Source of the DNA: Flavobacterium sp. LC2016-01
GTDB taxonomy: Bacteria > Bacteroidota > Bacteroidia > Flavobacteriales > Flavobacteriaceae
Assembly: GCF_009711135.1 (NCBI RefSeq)
Contig: NZ_WMIC01000004.1
Span: forward strand, 62,001 to 126,000
Direction: 5' to 3'
Length of the DNA stretch: 64,000 nt
The position numbers were made by a program, and so were the translations under genes. This document shows, piece after piece, positions 1-8,731 of this stretch; within the stretch, counting starts at the first letter, position 1; every line of letters begins with the position of its first letter. The notes under the pieces are model-generated. The model worked only from the letters and a program-made list of their open reading frames with translations, made no database searches and had not been told where the DNA came from.

Positions 1-87
1 ATCCTTAAATCTGTCGTCTTCATTTTTGAAAATGGGAAATTTTAAGATGTTAATGGAATTGCTATCAGTTCTTCTCCGGGATATCAT
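1..87 (-). CDS. Possible N-terminal piece of an ORF running off the left edge
   Basis: On the minus strand an open frame of 29 codons runs from an ATG at 85-87 to the window edge with no stop. The frame stays open further upstream to a TAA at 133-135 and includes a TTG at 106-108 that could also be the start. The translation is basic at first and contains ILKFPIFKNEDDRFKD. This loosely recalls the end of a PAS domain in Bacteroidota sensor kinases, but that is only an impression. It may equally be a gene remnant. Nothing can be said about function without the left flank. Confidence 0.25.
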   Translation of the reverse strand, partial: MISRRRTDSNSINILKFPIFKNEDDRFKD

Positions 88-283
88 CTGACCTTCATCA
101 CCATTCAATAAATACTTTATGGAACAAGAGTCTTATATATAGGTCTTCTTTATATAAGAAGTTCGGTTCGGTTCAAAAACATGGATTTGCTTTGGATCTC
201 GGCATTATAATAACAAGGATAAAAGGGGTTAAGGAGAGTCTTCTTTAATATAAGCAGCTGTAAGCGAGTTTTTTTTATTTCTT

Positions 284-325
284 CACATATGTGAATTCTT
301 ATTGTTTTTTCTTGCCATTACTTTG
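284..325 (+). promoter_or_regulatory. Operator 1 plus -7 element upstream of the methyltransferase
   Basis: The 16-mer CACATATGTGAATTCT (284-299) contains the perfect palindrome TTCACATATGTGAA and shares the core ATGTGAAT with six other sites in the window. Exactly 22 bp later comes TTTG (322-325) in the context TTACTTTGT, a near match to the Bacteroidota -7 box TAnnTTTG. The start codon at 363 lies about 37 bp beyond. It is the most divergent member of the set, but the spacing is identical. Confidence 0.6.
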
Positions 326-362
326 TCATGTAAAATAATACTAATATTTAAAAATTATAATC

Positions 363-1172
363 ATGAAAGATAAACCAATTGTTTTCGATAGTTCAGTCGC
401 TCAAAATTACGACGATCTTTTAGGTGCATTTATGTTTGAACCATTTGCACTTGACCTTTTAGAAAGAAGCCGCATTGCCAGCGTGGAGAATGTTTTGGAA
501 CTTGCCTGTGGAACAGGCCGCGTAACCAAACATCTTTCGGATCTGCTTCCGTCAAAAGCTTCTCTTACCGCTACGGATATTAATCCGGGTATGATCGCAG
601 TAGCAAAAAGCAGAGTACCATCTGCTGAAGTAAAGTGGGAGACTGCTGATATTTCAAAGCTGCCTTATGATGACAACACATTTGATCTTATAGTATGTCA
701 ATTCGGGATAATGTTTGTTCCTGACAAAGTGAAAGCGCTTGAAGAAATTTACAGGGTCCTGCAGCCTGGGGGAAGAGTAATCTTTAATACCTGGGGGCCA
801 ATTTCAAACAATAAGGCATGGCAGATCAGCAATTTAGTGGTAAACTCTTTTTTAGGTAAAGAGCCGACTGCAATTTTCAACGAGGGCCCATTCTGTATGA
901 ATGATGAAAAGACAGTATTACATCAATTAGAAGTAGCTGGGTTTAAAAATAAAAAAGCAGTTTCTGTTCGAAAATACAGCGAGATTGAAAATGCATCAGT
1001 TGCAGCTAAAGGTTTTATAATCGGTCTTCCGACACTTAACCTTATCAATGACAGAATCCCGCATTTGCTGCCTGATGTAATTGAAAAGTTAGAAGAGAAA
1101 TTATCGATGGACCTTGGCGATAAACCTTTGCGAACTTCTTTTCAGGCCTGGGTATTTGAAGCTGTAAAATAA
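363..1172 (+). CDS. Class I SAM-dependent methyltransferase
   Basis: This predicted cytoplasmic methyltransferase has 269 residues, of the UbiE/MenG or Methyltransf_11 type. The glycine-rich SAM-binding motif I is visible at residues 44-54 (VLELACGTGR), the acidic end of strand 2 at TDIN (71-74), and the motif II/III region at ADISKLPYDDNTFDLIV (95-111). The helical C-terminal part that would choose the substrate matches nothing I recognise, so the substrate is unknown. The gene is monocistronic and follows operator 1, so it probably belongs to the same stress or efflux regulon as the pumps downstream. A tetR gene on the same strand follows after 149 bp, which contain a separate palindromic operator. 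Small-molecule methylation as detoxification would fit the context, but this is inference. Confidence 0.85.
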   Translation: MKDKPIVFDSSVAQNYDDLLGAFMFEPFALDLLERSRIASVENVLELACGTGRVTKHLSDLLPSKASLTATDINPGMIAVAKSRVPSAEVKWETADISKLPYDDNTFDLIVCQFGIMFVPDKVKALEEIYRVLQPGGRVIFNTWGPISNNKAWQISNLVVNSFLGKEPTAIFNEGPFCMNDEKTVLHQLEVAGFKNKKAVSVRKYSEIENASVAAKGFIIGLPTLNLINDRIPHLLPDVIEKLEEKLSMDLGDKPLRTSFQAWVFEAVK

Positions 1173-1277
1173 TCGGTACCAGTATACGGGACGCGATGCT
1201 AAAAACTAATTTATTGATTTAATTTAAACCGGTCTGTATAGCGGGTTGTAAGGGATTAATATTTTTTTATCATTTAA

Positions 1278-1293
1278 TATACCGATCGGTATA
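1278..1293. promoter_or_regulatory. TetR-type palindromic operator upstream of the first tetR
   Basis: TATACCGATCGGTATA is a perfect 16-bp palindrome 28 bp upstream of the tetR start at 1322. Near-identical palindromes occur at 27322-27337 and 29261-29276, next to emrB and the second tetR. Such a site beside a TetR gene normally mediates autorepression. Confidence 0.75.
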
Positions 1294-1321
1294 AATTAGT
1301 TTAATGTTATAAAGACATGCC

Positions 1322-1912
1322 ATGGGAATTATAGAAAGAAAACTTAGAAACAGGGAAAACATTCGAAATACGATTTTGACTGCTGCTCTTGAAATAGTAA
1401 AAAAAGAAGGATGGCATTCACTGAGTATGCGAAAAATTGCTCAGATCATAGAGTATACCGTGCCGGTAATTTATGAATATTTTGCCAGCAAGGATGCACT
1501 GCTTAATGAGCTGACAAAAACAGGTTTTAAAAGACTTGCGGCAGTTCTCCAAAAAGCTCGAATCCTGGAAGATCAGCCAGGTCAGAAATTAAAAAAGATG
1601 TGGACGGCCTATTGGGACTTTGCATTTGCTCAAAGCGAGTTTTACCAGCTGATGTTTGGAATCGACACGCATTGCTGCCAGGAGAAAGTGATATTGGATG
1701 ATGATGAAAATCCGTCCAAAATGTTCCTCAGCGTACTTGCAGAAATACAGGGCGTTGACGCGTCAGACCAGCAGGTTTCTTCCCAATACTTTGCGATGTG
1801 GTCGGCAGTGCATGGCCTGATTGCTATAAATATGGTCAATCCGCAAAACAGCGAAGCATTTAACATGAAGGTATTGGAAAATCTAATTGCAGGTTTCACC
1901 AATTACAAGTAA
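1322..1912 (+). CDS. TetR/AcrR-family transcriptional repressor
   Basis: The protein has 196 residues, with a typical TetR N-terminal DNA-binding domain at about 12-66. The helix-turn-helix reads roughly SLSMRKIAQIIEYTVPVIYEYF, followed by the conserved F-x-S-K-D/E-x-L turn (FASKDALLNEL). The C-terminal ligand-binding half is variable and contains a CC pair near residue 118. A perfect palindrome lies just upstream, so autorepression is likely. The RND efflux operon follows on the same strand after about 400 bp, which suggests this repressor also senses pump substrates. However, no second copy of its palindrome lies in front of the pump. That promoter carries the other operator type, so the pump may not be its direct target. 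Confidence 0.85.
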   Translation: MGIIERKLRNRENIRNTILTAALEIVKKEGWHSLSMRKIAQIIEYTVPVIYEYFASKDALLNELTKTGFKRLAAVLQKARILEDQPGQKLKKMWTAYWDFAFAQSEFYQLMFGIDTHCCQEKVILDDDENPSKMFLSVLAEIQGVDASDQQVSSQYFAMWSAVHGLIAINMVNPQNSEAFNMKVLENLIAGFTNYK

Positions 1913-2180
1913 GTTTTTTTTTTAGCCAAAAGTTAACACGGTTAGAAATTATAGCAGCATAAAAAAACATCACAACACTAAAAAACAGTTAAAGAAATCC
2001 ACTTTAAAACTTGAAATTAAATTGACATATCGCATAATTAAACGCTCTTATTTGGTATTTGGCAGATTAAATTTTTGCAAATAAATACAACTGCCTGATT
2101 TTTAATTAGTTGTATTAAGGTATGATTAATGTGTTTTTGAGTTTTTAGTTTAACGTGTTGATTATTAAGTGTTTCTATTT

Positions 2181-2222
2181 AACAAATGTGAATGTTTTTG
2201 GTTTTTGTGCGCTGTTACTTTG
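2181..2222 (+). promoter_or_regulatory. Operator 2 plus -7 element of the RND efflux operon
   Basis: AACAAATGTGAATGTT (2181-2196) is followed after exactly 22 bp by TTTG (2219-2222) in TTACTTTGT. This gives a leader of roughly 80 nt before the adaptor start at 2310. Apart from this promoter, the 397-bp spacer 1913-2309 is AT-rich and holds one half-site-like TGCGATATGTCA (reverse strand, near 2020-2032). I see no gene in it. Confidence 0.7.
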
Positions 2223-2309
2223 TATCAGATTAGAACAACAAAAAAATAATAAAAATCATAATACCAAAAAATCAATAATAAAATAATGAACACTTTAAAA
2301 ATTAAAATC

Positions 2310-3446
2310 ATGAAAATCTTTTCTTTATTTATCCTTGCATTTATATATAGCTGTACAGGAAAACAGGAAGCTCAGGCTCCTGCATTAGAAGTACTGCCGG
2401 TACTTAGCGTTAACTCTGGAAATGCAACTGTATATTCAGAATATCCGGCCTCGGTTGAGGGCCGTGTAAATGTGGAAATCCGTCCACAGGTAAATGGAAC
2501 ACTTGACAAGGTGTTTGTAGATGAAGGTGCTTACGTTACCAAAGGAACACCTCTTTTTAAAATCAATGCAAGACCTTATCAGGAAAGAGTCAATAACTCC
2601 AAAGGAAGATTACTTGCTGCACAGAGCGCCCTTACAAATGCAAGACTTGAAGTGGAGAAACTTACTCCTCTTGTTGCCAATAAGGTTGTGTCTGACTATC
2701 AATTAAAAACTGCTATTGCCACTCAAAGAATTGCTGAGGCAAATCTAGGGCAGGCAAAAGCAGATCTTGAATCTGCGAGAATAGATCTTGGGTATACTTT
2801 AATCACAGCTCCGGTCAACGGATATATCGGAAGACTGCCTAAAAAACAAGGAAGTCTTGTAGGGATAGCTGATCCTGAGGCTTTGGCGGAACTTTCAGAT
2901 GTTCATGAGGTGCACGTATACTTCTCACTTAGTGAAAGTGATTTTGTAGCTTTTAAAACAATGTATCCGGGAAAAAACCTTGAACAGAAAATTGCACATC
3001 TTCCCGAGGTAGAACTTGTCACAGCTGACGGTACTATTTATGGTAAAAAAGGCAAAATAGAACTTGTAAACGGACAGTTTGACAAAAATACCGCTGCTAT
3101 TACATTAAGAGCTTCGTTCCCTAACACTGAAGGATTATTAAGATCTGGTAATACAGGTAAAATCAGATTAGGTCTGGAATTTAAAAATGTAATTAATATT
3201 CCGCAGGCCGCAACTCAGGAAATGCAGGATAAACTTTTTGTATATCTGGTAGATAAAGATAATACAATAAGTAAAAAATCTATTGAAATATCTGGAAACA
3301 CAGGAAGCAATTACATCATAAAGGCAGGTCTTCAAAAAGGGGACAGAATTGTTTCAAACGGTTTTGACCATATACAGGAAGGACAAAAGATCCAGCCAAA
3401 ACTAGCAGCTCCAAAGTCGCCAATTCAAGTAGCAACCATTAAATAA
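2310..3446 (+). CDS. RND efflux periplasmic adaptor (membrane fusion) lipoprotein
   Basis: This AcrA/MexA-type adaptor should link the inner-membrane RND permease to the outer-membrane factor. From the ATG at 2310 the product has a short lipoprotein signal, MKIFSLFILAFIYSC, with the lipidated Cys at residue 15. An ATG at 2286 would add eight residues in front of the signal; I prefer 2310 because the leader is then canonical. Next come the split biotinyl-lipoyl domain (EIRPQVNGTLDKVFVDEG and later YTLITAPVNGYIGRL), an alpha-helical hairpin between them, and a beta-barrel plus membrane-proximal domain towards the end. The permease begins 9 bp after the stop codon, so the three pump genes form one operon. 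The AAxAPVxGxIGR lipoyl signature makes the family assignment safe; substrates cannot be read from the sequence. Confidence 0.93.
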   Translation: MKIFSLFILAFIYSCTGKQEAQAPALEVLPVLSVNSGNATVYSEYPASVEGRVNVEIRPQVNGTLDKVFVDEGAYVTKGTPLFKINARPYQERVNNSKGRLLAAQSALTNARLEVEKLTPLVANKVVSDYQLKTAIATQRIAEANLGQAKADLESARIDLGYTLITAPVNGYIGRLPKKQGSLVGIADPEALAELSDVHEVHVYFSLSESDFVAFKTMYPGKNLEQKIAHLPEVELVTADGTIYGKKGKIELVNGQFDKNTAAITLRASFPNTEGLLRSGNTGKIRLGLEFKNVINIPQAATQEMQDKLFVYLVDKDNTISKKSIEISGNTGSNYIIKAGLQKGDRIVSNGFDHIQEGQKIQPKLAAPKSPIQVATIK

Positions 3447-3454
3447 TCAAGGTC

Positions 3455-6400
3455 ATGTTAAAAAGATTCATCGAAAGGCCGGTACTTGCCACCGTAATAT
3501 CGGCCATCCTGGTAATACTGGGAATAATGGGAATGTTTAGTCTTCCTTTGGAACGCTTTCCCGATATAGCTCCGCCGGCAGTGAAAGTAACGGCAATTTA
3601 TCCAGGAGCCAATGCAGAAACCATTCTGCGTTCTGTTGCACCTTCACTGGAAGAAGCAATAAATGGTGTGGATAATATGACTTATATGAGTTCTGTGGCC
3701 AGTAACGACGGTTCACTTGTCATCTCAGTATTCTTTAAGGCAGGAACTGATCCAAATCAGGCGGCAGTTAATGTACAGAACAGGGTTTCACAGGCAACCA
3801 GCCAGCTGCCCCCTGAGGTTGTACAGAGAGGGATTGTCACTGCAAAACAGGTAAACAGCCTTATTATGGTTCCCACATTGTATAGTGATAAACCAGCAGA
3901 ATATGATCAGCAGTTTTTAGTGAATTATGCCAATATAAACCTTATCCCAGACATTAAAAGGATACAGGGTATCGGTAATGTGTTTCTTTTGGGAGGAAAT
4001 AAGGAATACTCAATGCGTATTTGGTTAAACCCTGCAAAAATGGCTTCATATGATTTGTCTACAAAAGAAGTAATGGATGCTATTCAGGACCAGAACCTTG
4101 AGGCCGCACCGGGTAAATTTGGTGAGGGAAGTAAAGAAGCTTACGAATATGTGATTAAATATGATGGAAAGTTAAATAAGAAACCAGATTATGAAAATTT
4201 TGTAATTCGTGCCAATCCGGATGGATCTGTTTTACAGCTTAAAGATATAGCAAGGGTAGAATTCGGTTCTTACACTTATAACAGTGAAAACAAATATGAA
4301 GGCAAACCTGCTGTAACCATTGTGATCCAGCAATTGCCAGGTGCCAATGCCAATGATATCCAGATTGCTGTAGGAGATTTTCTTGAAAAAGCAGGAAAAA
4401 ATTATCCAAAAGGGGTGAAAAACTTAATGCTTTACAATACCAAAGTAGCACTTGATGCCAGTATTGAACAGGTACAGCATACCCTTTTAGAGGCTTTTGG
4501 TCTGGTTTTTATAGTGGTGTTCTTGTTTCTTCAGGATTTCAGATCAACACTTATTCCTGCTATAGCCGTACCTGTCGCTATTATTGGAACATTTTTCTTT
4601 ATGAATGTCTTTGGTTTTACCATTAACCTGTTGACGCTTTTTGCCCTGGTTTTGGCCATAGGGATTGTGGTTGACGATGCCATTGTGGTAGTCGAGGCGG
4701 TACACTCGAAAATGGAGCGTGAAAAACTGGCCCCGGGAGCTGCAACACTCAAAGCGATGCATGAAATCACCGGTGCTATTATATCGATTACCCTGATTAT
4801 GTCAGCTGTATTTTTACCTATTGGATTAATACAGGGATCAACAGGGATGTTCTATCGCCAGTTTGCCTTTACATTGGCTATTGCGATTGTAATATCAGCG
4901 GTTAATGCTTTGACCTTAAGCCCGGCTTTGGCGGCACTTTTACTTAAAGATATCCACAATGATAAAAAAGAAGGAGAAGCGCCTAAAAATTTCAAAGAAC
5001 GATTTTTCGTAGGTTTCAATAGTTCATTTAATTCGATGACCACTAAATATTTGGGAGGACTTGGTTTTCTTATCCGCCACAAATGGATCACCATTGCAGG
5101 GATTATAGTAATTTCTCTAACAACGGCCCTTATGATCAGTAAAACAAAAACTGGTTTTGTGCCTACTGAGGATATCGGATTTTTTGGAGTTGCAATGACA
5201 ATGCAGCCAGGAGCTTCTTTAGAGCGTATGCAGGAACTTACCACTGAGGCAAGAAATGAATTGAGCAAAATGCCTCAGGTCAAAGGAGTAAATGTACTTA
5301 CAGGATTTAATTTCCTTACATATTCCAACAGTCCTTCATCGGCTCAGATTTTTATTATCCTTAAACCTGTTGCAGAGCGAGGTGAAACTAAAACCGTAGG
5401 TGAAATTATGGCAATTGCCAGCCAAAAACTGCACGGAATAAAAGGACTCAATGCCTTTGCCTTTGAACTTCCTTCTATTGCAGGATACAGCAATGTAAAT
5501 GGTTTGGATGTAGTACTGCAGGACCGCACAGGAGATGTAAAACTGGACAAATTTAATGTTGTTGCAAATAATTTTATGGCTGAACTTATGAAGCGTAAAG
5601 AGATCGCAGTGGCTTTCTCTACCTTCAATGCCAACTTCCCCCAGTATGACATGAAAATTGATAAACTAAAAGCGAAACAGCTTGGAGTAAGCATTCATGA
5701 AATAACGCAGACGATGCAGGCTTATTTTGGAAGTGTCCAGGTATCGGATTTCAACCGCTTTGGGAAATACTACAGAGTTGTAGCCCAGGCAGAGGTAGCC
5801 GAGCGTACCGATGTTTCTAAACTGAACAGCGTTTTTGTAAAAAACAGCAAAGGAGAAATGGTGCCTATTGCAACGCTGATTACATTAAAAAGAGTTTTTG
5901 GGCCGGAAACCGCTACAAGATATAATCTTTTTAATTCTATATCAGTGAGTGTAATGCCGAAAGAGGGTTTCAGTTCAGGGGATGCGATCAAGGCTGTTGA
6001 AGAAGTTAAAAACCATAACCTTCCAAAAGGCTATACCATAGAATTCTCGGGACTTACTAAAGAGCAGATTACCTCTGCAGGACAATCTACTTTGATTTTC
6101 TCCCTTTGTCTTGTGTTTGTATTCTTTTTACTGGCAGGGCAATATGAAAGTTACATTCTGCCTTTTGCAGTAATCCTTTCTGTTCCTACGGGTATATTTG
6201 GGGTATTTGCAGCGATCGGCCTTGCGGGAATTGAAAACAATATTTATGTACAGGTTGCCCTTATTATGCTTATCGGACTGCTCTCGAAAAATGCCATTTT
6301 AATTGTTGAATTCGCAGTTCAGCGAAGAAGGGCAGGACTGAGTCTTGTAAACTCGGCACTTGAAGCGGCTGCCCTAAGGATCAGACCTATCATCATGACT

Positions 6401-6622
6401 TCACTAGCCTTCATTGTGGGAATGATCCCGATGATGAGAGCAACCGGACCATCTGCAAACGGAAACCATTCCATTAGTATTGCGGCGGCAGGAGGTATGA
6501 TTGCCGGGGTAGTATTGGGACTTTTTATAGTACCTGTGCTGTTTATAATCTTCCAGAATTTTCATGAGAAAGTAAGCAAAAAATCAAGACCTGCCTTGCA
6601 GGAAACTCCATCACTAATTTAA
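3455..6622 (+). CDS. RND multidrug efflux permease, AcrB/HAE1 family
   Basis: The protein has 1055 residues, the normal length for a hydrophobe/amphiphile efflux-1 RND transporter driven by protons at the inner membrane. It starts MLKRFIERPVLATVISAILV (TM1) and has two repeats, each with a large periplasmic loop and six TM segments. The proton-relay aspartate pair of TM4 is present in GIVVDDAIVVVEAV (about 400-413), and the second-half TM10 signature reads GLLSKNAILIVEFA. PGANAETILRSVAP and the GFSSGDAI region match the porter domain. It lies between the adaptor and the outer-membrane factor with gaps of about 10 bp. Expression is probably governed by operator 2. Typical cargo is drugs, dyes, bile salts and solvents, but specificity is not predictable here. 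Confidence 0.95.
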   Translation: MLKRFIERPVLATVISAILVILGIMGMFSLPLERFPDIAPPAVKVTAIYPGANAETILRSVAPSLEEAINGVDNMTYMSSVASNDGSLVISVFFKAGTDPNQAAVNVQNRVSQATSQLPPEVVQRGIVTAKQVNSLIMVPTLYSDKPAEYDQQFLVNYANINLIPDIKRIQGIGNVFLLGGNKEYSMRIWLNPAKMASYDLSTKEVMDAIQDQNLEAAPGKFGEGSKEAYEYVIKYDGKLNKKPDYENFVIRANPDGSVLQLKDIARVEFGSYTYNSENKYEGKPAVTIVIQQLPGANANDIQIAVGDFLEKAGKNYPKGVKNLMLYNTKVALDASIEQVQHTLLEAFGLVFIVVFLFLQDFRSTLIPAIAVPVAIIGTFFFMNVFGFTINLLTLFALVLAIGIVVDDAIVVVEAVHSKMEREKLAPGAATLKAMHEITGAIISITLIMSAVFLPIGLIQGSTGMFYRQFAFTLAIAIVISAVNALTLSPALAALLLKDIHNDKKEGEAPKNFKERFFVGFNSSFNSMTTKYLGGLGFLIRHKWITIAGIIVISLTTALMISKTKTGFVPTEDIGFFGVAMTMQPGASLERMQELTTEARNELSKMPQVKGVNVLTGFNFLTYSNSPSSAQIFIILKPVAERGETKTVGEIMAIASQKLHGIKGLNAFAFELPSIAGYSNVNGLDVVLQDRTGDVKLDKFNVVANNFMAELMKRKEIAVAFSTFNANFPQYDMKIDKLKAKQLGVSIHEITQTMQAYFGSVQVSDFNRFGKYYRVVAQAEVAERTDVSKLNSVFVKNSKGEMVPIATLITLKRVFGPETATRYNLFNSISVSVMPKEGFSSGDAIKAVEEVKNHNLPKGYTIEFSGLTKEQITSAGQSTLIFSLCLVFVFFLLAGQYESYILPFAVILSVPTGIFGVFAAIGLAGIENNIYVQVALIMLIGLLSKNAILIVEFAVQRRRAGLSLVNSALEAAALRIRPIIMTSLAFIVGMIPMMRATGPSANGNHSISIAAAGGMIAGVVLGLFIVPVLFIIFQNFHEKVSKKSRPALQETPSLI

Positions 6623-6633
6623 ATCTAATTATC

Positions 6634-8040
6634 ATGTTCAAATATAAAAATATTACGGGCTTTTTGGCCCTAGGGCTTTTGCTTGCCTGCAGTGTACCAA
6701 AAGATTCGGTACAATCGGTAGTGCAGCCACCTGAAAATTACAGGGATATACAAAGTGACAGTATATCTGCCGCTTCGGTTCCATGGAAATCTTTTTTTCC
6801 TGATACTGAGTTGAATGTTTTGATTGATCGTGCCCTTGTCAACAACAATGATTTAAAAATTGCATTGACCAATCTTGAAATGGCGCAATTAACCTTAAGC
6901 CAGGCTAAAATGGGAAATATCCCAACACTTGATTTAAGCGCAACAGCAGCTTCAGCGCGTCTTTCAGACAACAGCATAAACGGAATGAATACAGCCAATG
7001 CTTTTGGTTCACATCATATCGAGGATTATAATCTGACAGCAAGACTGTCTTGGGAGGCCGATATATGGGGAAAAATAAAAAGCCAGAAAGCTGCGGCCCT
7101 GGCTGGTTACCTTCAAAGTGATGAAGCCCGAAAAGCGGTACAGACCCAGATTGTAAGCAGTGTTGCAAAAGGGTATTACAACCTGCTTCTTCTGGATACC
7201 CAGCTTGATATTGCCAAAAGAAATGTACAGCTTAATGACAGTACCCTTACCATGATCAAGCTTCAGTTTGAATCAGGCCAGGTTACCTCTCTTGCCGTAC
7301 AGCAGGCAGAAGCCTTAAAACTGAATGCCCAGAGACTGGTTCCTTTTTTCGAGCAGGAAACAGCGATCCAGGAAAATGCATTAAGTATTTTGATAGGTGA
7401 GAATCCACAGGCAATCAAGCGACTAACTTCCCTTGGGACGCTAAATGTGAGCAAAGATTTATCTGCGGGCCTTCCATCTTCCCTGCTAAGCAGGAGACCT
7501 GATGTGAAATTTCAGGAATATGCCCTGTCAAAAGCAAATGCGGAGATAGGTTATGCTAGGGCCAATATGTATCCATCACTGGTTATTACTGCCCAGGCGG
7601 GACTGAATTCTTTTCAGGCCAGCAACTGGTTCAATATCCCCGCTTCACTTTTCGGAACTGTTGCAGGGGGGCTGACACAGCCACTATTTAGAAAAAAGGA
7701 GCTTAGAACACAATATGAACTGGCCAAGCTGGGACGAGAAAAAGCCGTTATCAATTTCAGACAATCTGTTTTGAAGGCAGTAGGTGAAGTATCTGATGCC
7801 CTTCTAAAGATCGACAAGCTTGAAGAGCAGGAGACTATTGCATCCCAAAGGGCTGCAACACTTAAAAAGGCTACCATCAATTCAAACCTCCTTTTTAAAA
7901 ACGGCCTTGCCACCTATCTGGAGGTGATAACAGCCCAGGGGAATGTATTGCAGAGCGAGCTTGAATTGGCAGCATTAAAAAAAGCGCGACTTGATGCCGC
8001 GGTTGATTTGTATCGTTCTGCCGGAGGAGGCTGGAACTAA
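6634..8040 (+). CDS. RND outer-membrane factor lipoprotein, OprM/NodT family
   Basis: This TolC-like channel has 468 residues and completes the tripartite pump. The N-terminus is a lipoprotein signal ending LLLAC (Cys near residue 20), as in OprM. The body holds two OEP repeats of long helices with beta segments. Typical motifs are SWEADIWGKIKSQKAA (first repeat, about 135-150), the LLSRRPDV motif introducing the second repeat, and GLTQPLF followed by the final helix pair. It begins 11 bp after the permease stop. No strong terminator follows. An imperfect stem (8053-8079, ATGGTTTT with AAAACCAT) might weakly end the transcript. It is unlikely to serve the other pumps exclusively, since the TolC-HlyD-MFS unit has its own channel. 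Confidence 0.93.
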   Translation: MFKYKNITGFLALGLLLACSVPKDSVQSVVQPPENYRDIQSDSISAASVPWKSFFPDTELNVLIDRALVNNNDLKIALTNLEMAQLTLSQAKMGNIPTLDLSATAASARLSDNSINGMNTANAFGSHHIEDYNLTARLSWEADIWGKIKSQKAAALAGYLQSDEARKAVQTQIVSSVAKGYYNLLLLDTQLDIAKRNVQLNDSTLTMIKLQFESGQVTSLAVQQAEALKLNAQRLVPFFEQETAIQENALSILIGENPQAIKRLTSLGTLNVSKDLSAGLPSSLLSRRPDVKFQEYALSKANAEIGYARANMYPSLVITAQAGLNSFQASNWFNIPASLFGTVAGGLTQPLFRKKELRTQYELAKLGREKAVINFRQSVLKAVGEVSDALLKIDKLEEQETIASQRAATLKKATINSNLLFKNGLATYLEVITAQGNVLQSELELAALKKARLDAAVDLYRSAGGGWN

Positions 8041-8245
8041 AAGAATCGATATATGGTTTTTTAACCAGTTTTAAAACCATAAAACAATTCTTTTTCAAAT
8101 GGAATTTTTTCTTAATCCCAATGTTTATAAAGTTTTACAGGGTTGGTACATAAATTGGATTAAGGAAATGAGTTTCACAGGCCCTGTGATGAATTTTAAA
8201 TAACAAACTACAAATAAATTAATAATTATAAAAAAAATAGAAATT

Positions 8246-8617
8246 ATGAACAACGAGAACAACCCAGCACCGATCCATATGGCAGGTGCTATAGATTTAA
8301 CTACTCCGGTAACCAAAATTTTAGCAATAGGAAGCTGGACTGAAAAAGGACTGGACAGAAAAGCGAGACTTCCTATTATGATCAAAGAAGTACCCGCTAC
8401 AGTTAACTTATACTTAACTGGTGTAATTGAGCAGTGGTATTTGAAACCGGATATCAGCGGTGTGGTATTTATCATGAATGTTACAACGGCAGAAGCAGCA
8501 AACGAGCTGCTTGAAAAACTGCCTTTAGGAGTGGTAGAGATGATGTCATTTGAATTTATCCCGCTGGGACCAATTAGCCCGCTGCGTTTTTTAATGCAGG
8601 ACCCCTTAGCTTTCTAA
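8246..8617 (+). CDS. Small protein of YciI/muconolactone-isomerase-like type
   Basis: This soluble protein has 123 residues and no signal peptide. The central part alternates beta-rich stretches (TKILAIGSWT, ATVNLYLTGVIEQWYL, SGVVFIMNV) with helices (TAEAANELLEKLPL), and ends in a strand, MMSFEFIPLGPI. This pattern recalls the dimeric ferredoxin-like fold of YciI or muconolactone-isomerase-like proteins, in which the helix-loop 'LEKLPLG' precedes the last strand. I do not see enough to assign a reaction. It is a single-gene unit that ends in a clear terminator at 8637-8669. It lies between the RND operon and an MFS pump, so it may belong to the same detoxification response. Confidence 0.65.
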   Translation: MNNENNPAPIHMAGAIDLTTPVTKILAIGSWTEKGLDRKARLPIMIKEVPATVNLYLTGVIEQWYLKPDISGVVFIMNVTTAEAANELLEKLPLGVVEMMSFEFIPLGPISPLRFLMQDPLAF

Positions 8618-8636
8618 GCTGAAAAAAAAGAATTTA

Positions 8637-8669
8637 AAAGGCTGTGGTGATTTAATTACCATAGCCTTT
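8637..8669 (+). terminator. Rho-independent terminator after the YciI-like gene
   Basis: A 12-bp stem, AAAGGCTGTGGT (8637-8648) paired with ACCATAGCCTTT (8658-8669), has one G-U pair and a 9-nt loop, and is followed by a T-rich run. It lies 20 bp after the stop codon at 8617. Confidence 0.75.
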
Positions 8670-8731
8670 GTATTTTCTGTATGTTTTGTCTTTAAGGAAA
8701 AAAATTGCAGGATTGCATTAAATTATACTCT

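Noticed and set aside
4239..5991. Several minus-strand frames of 70-138 codons opposite the RND permease
   Set aside because: All lie inside the certain permease gene and show low-complexity or unrelated translations.
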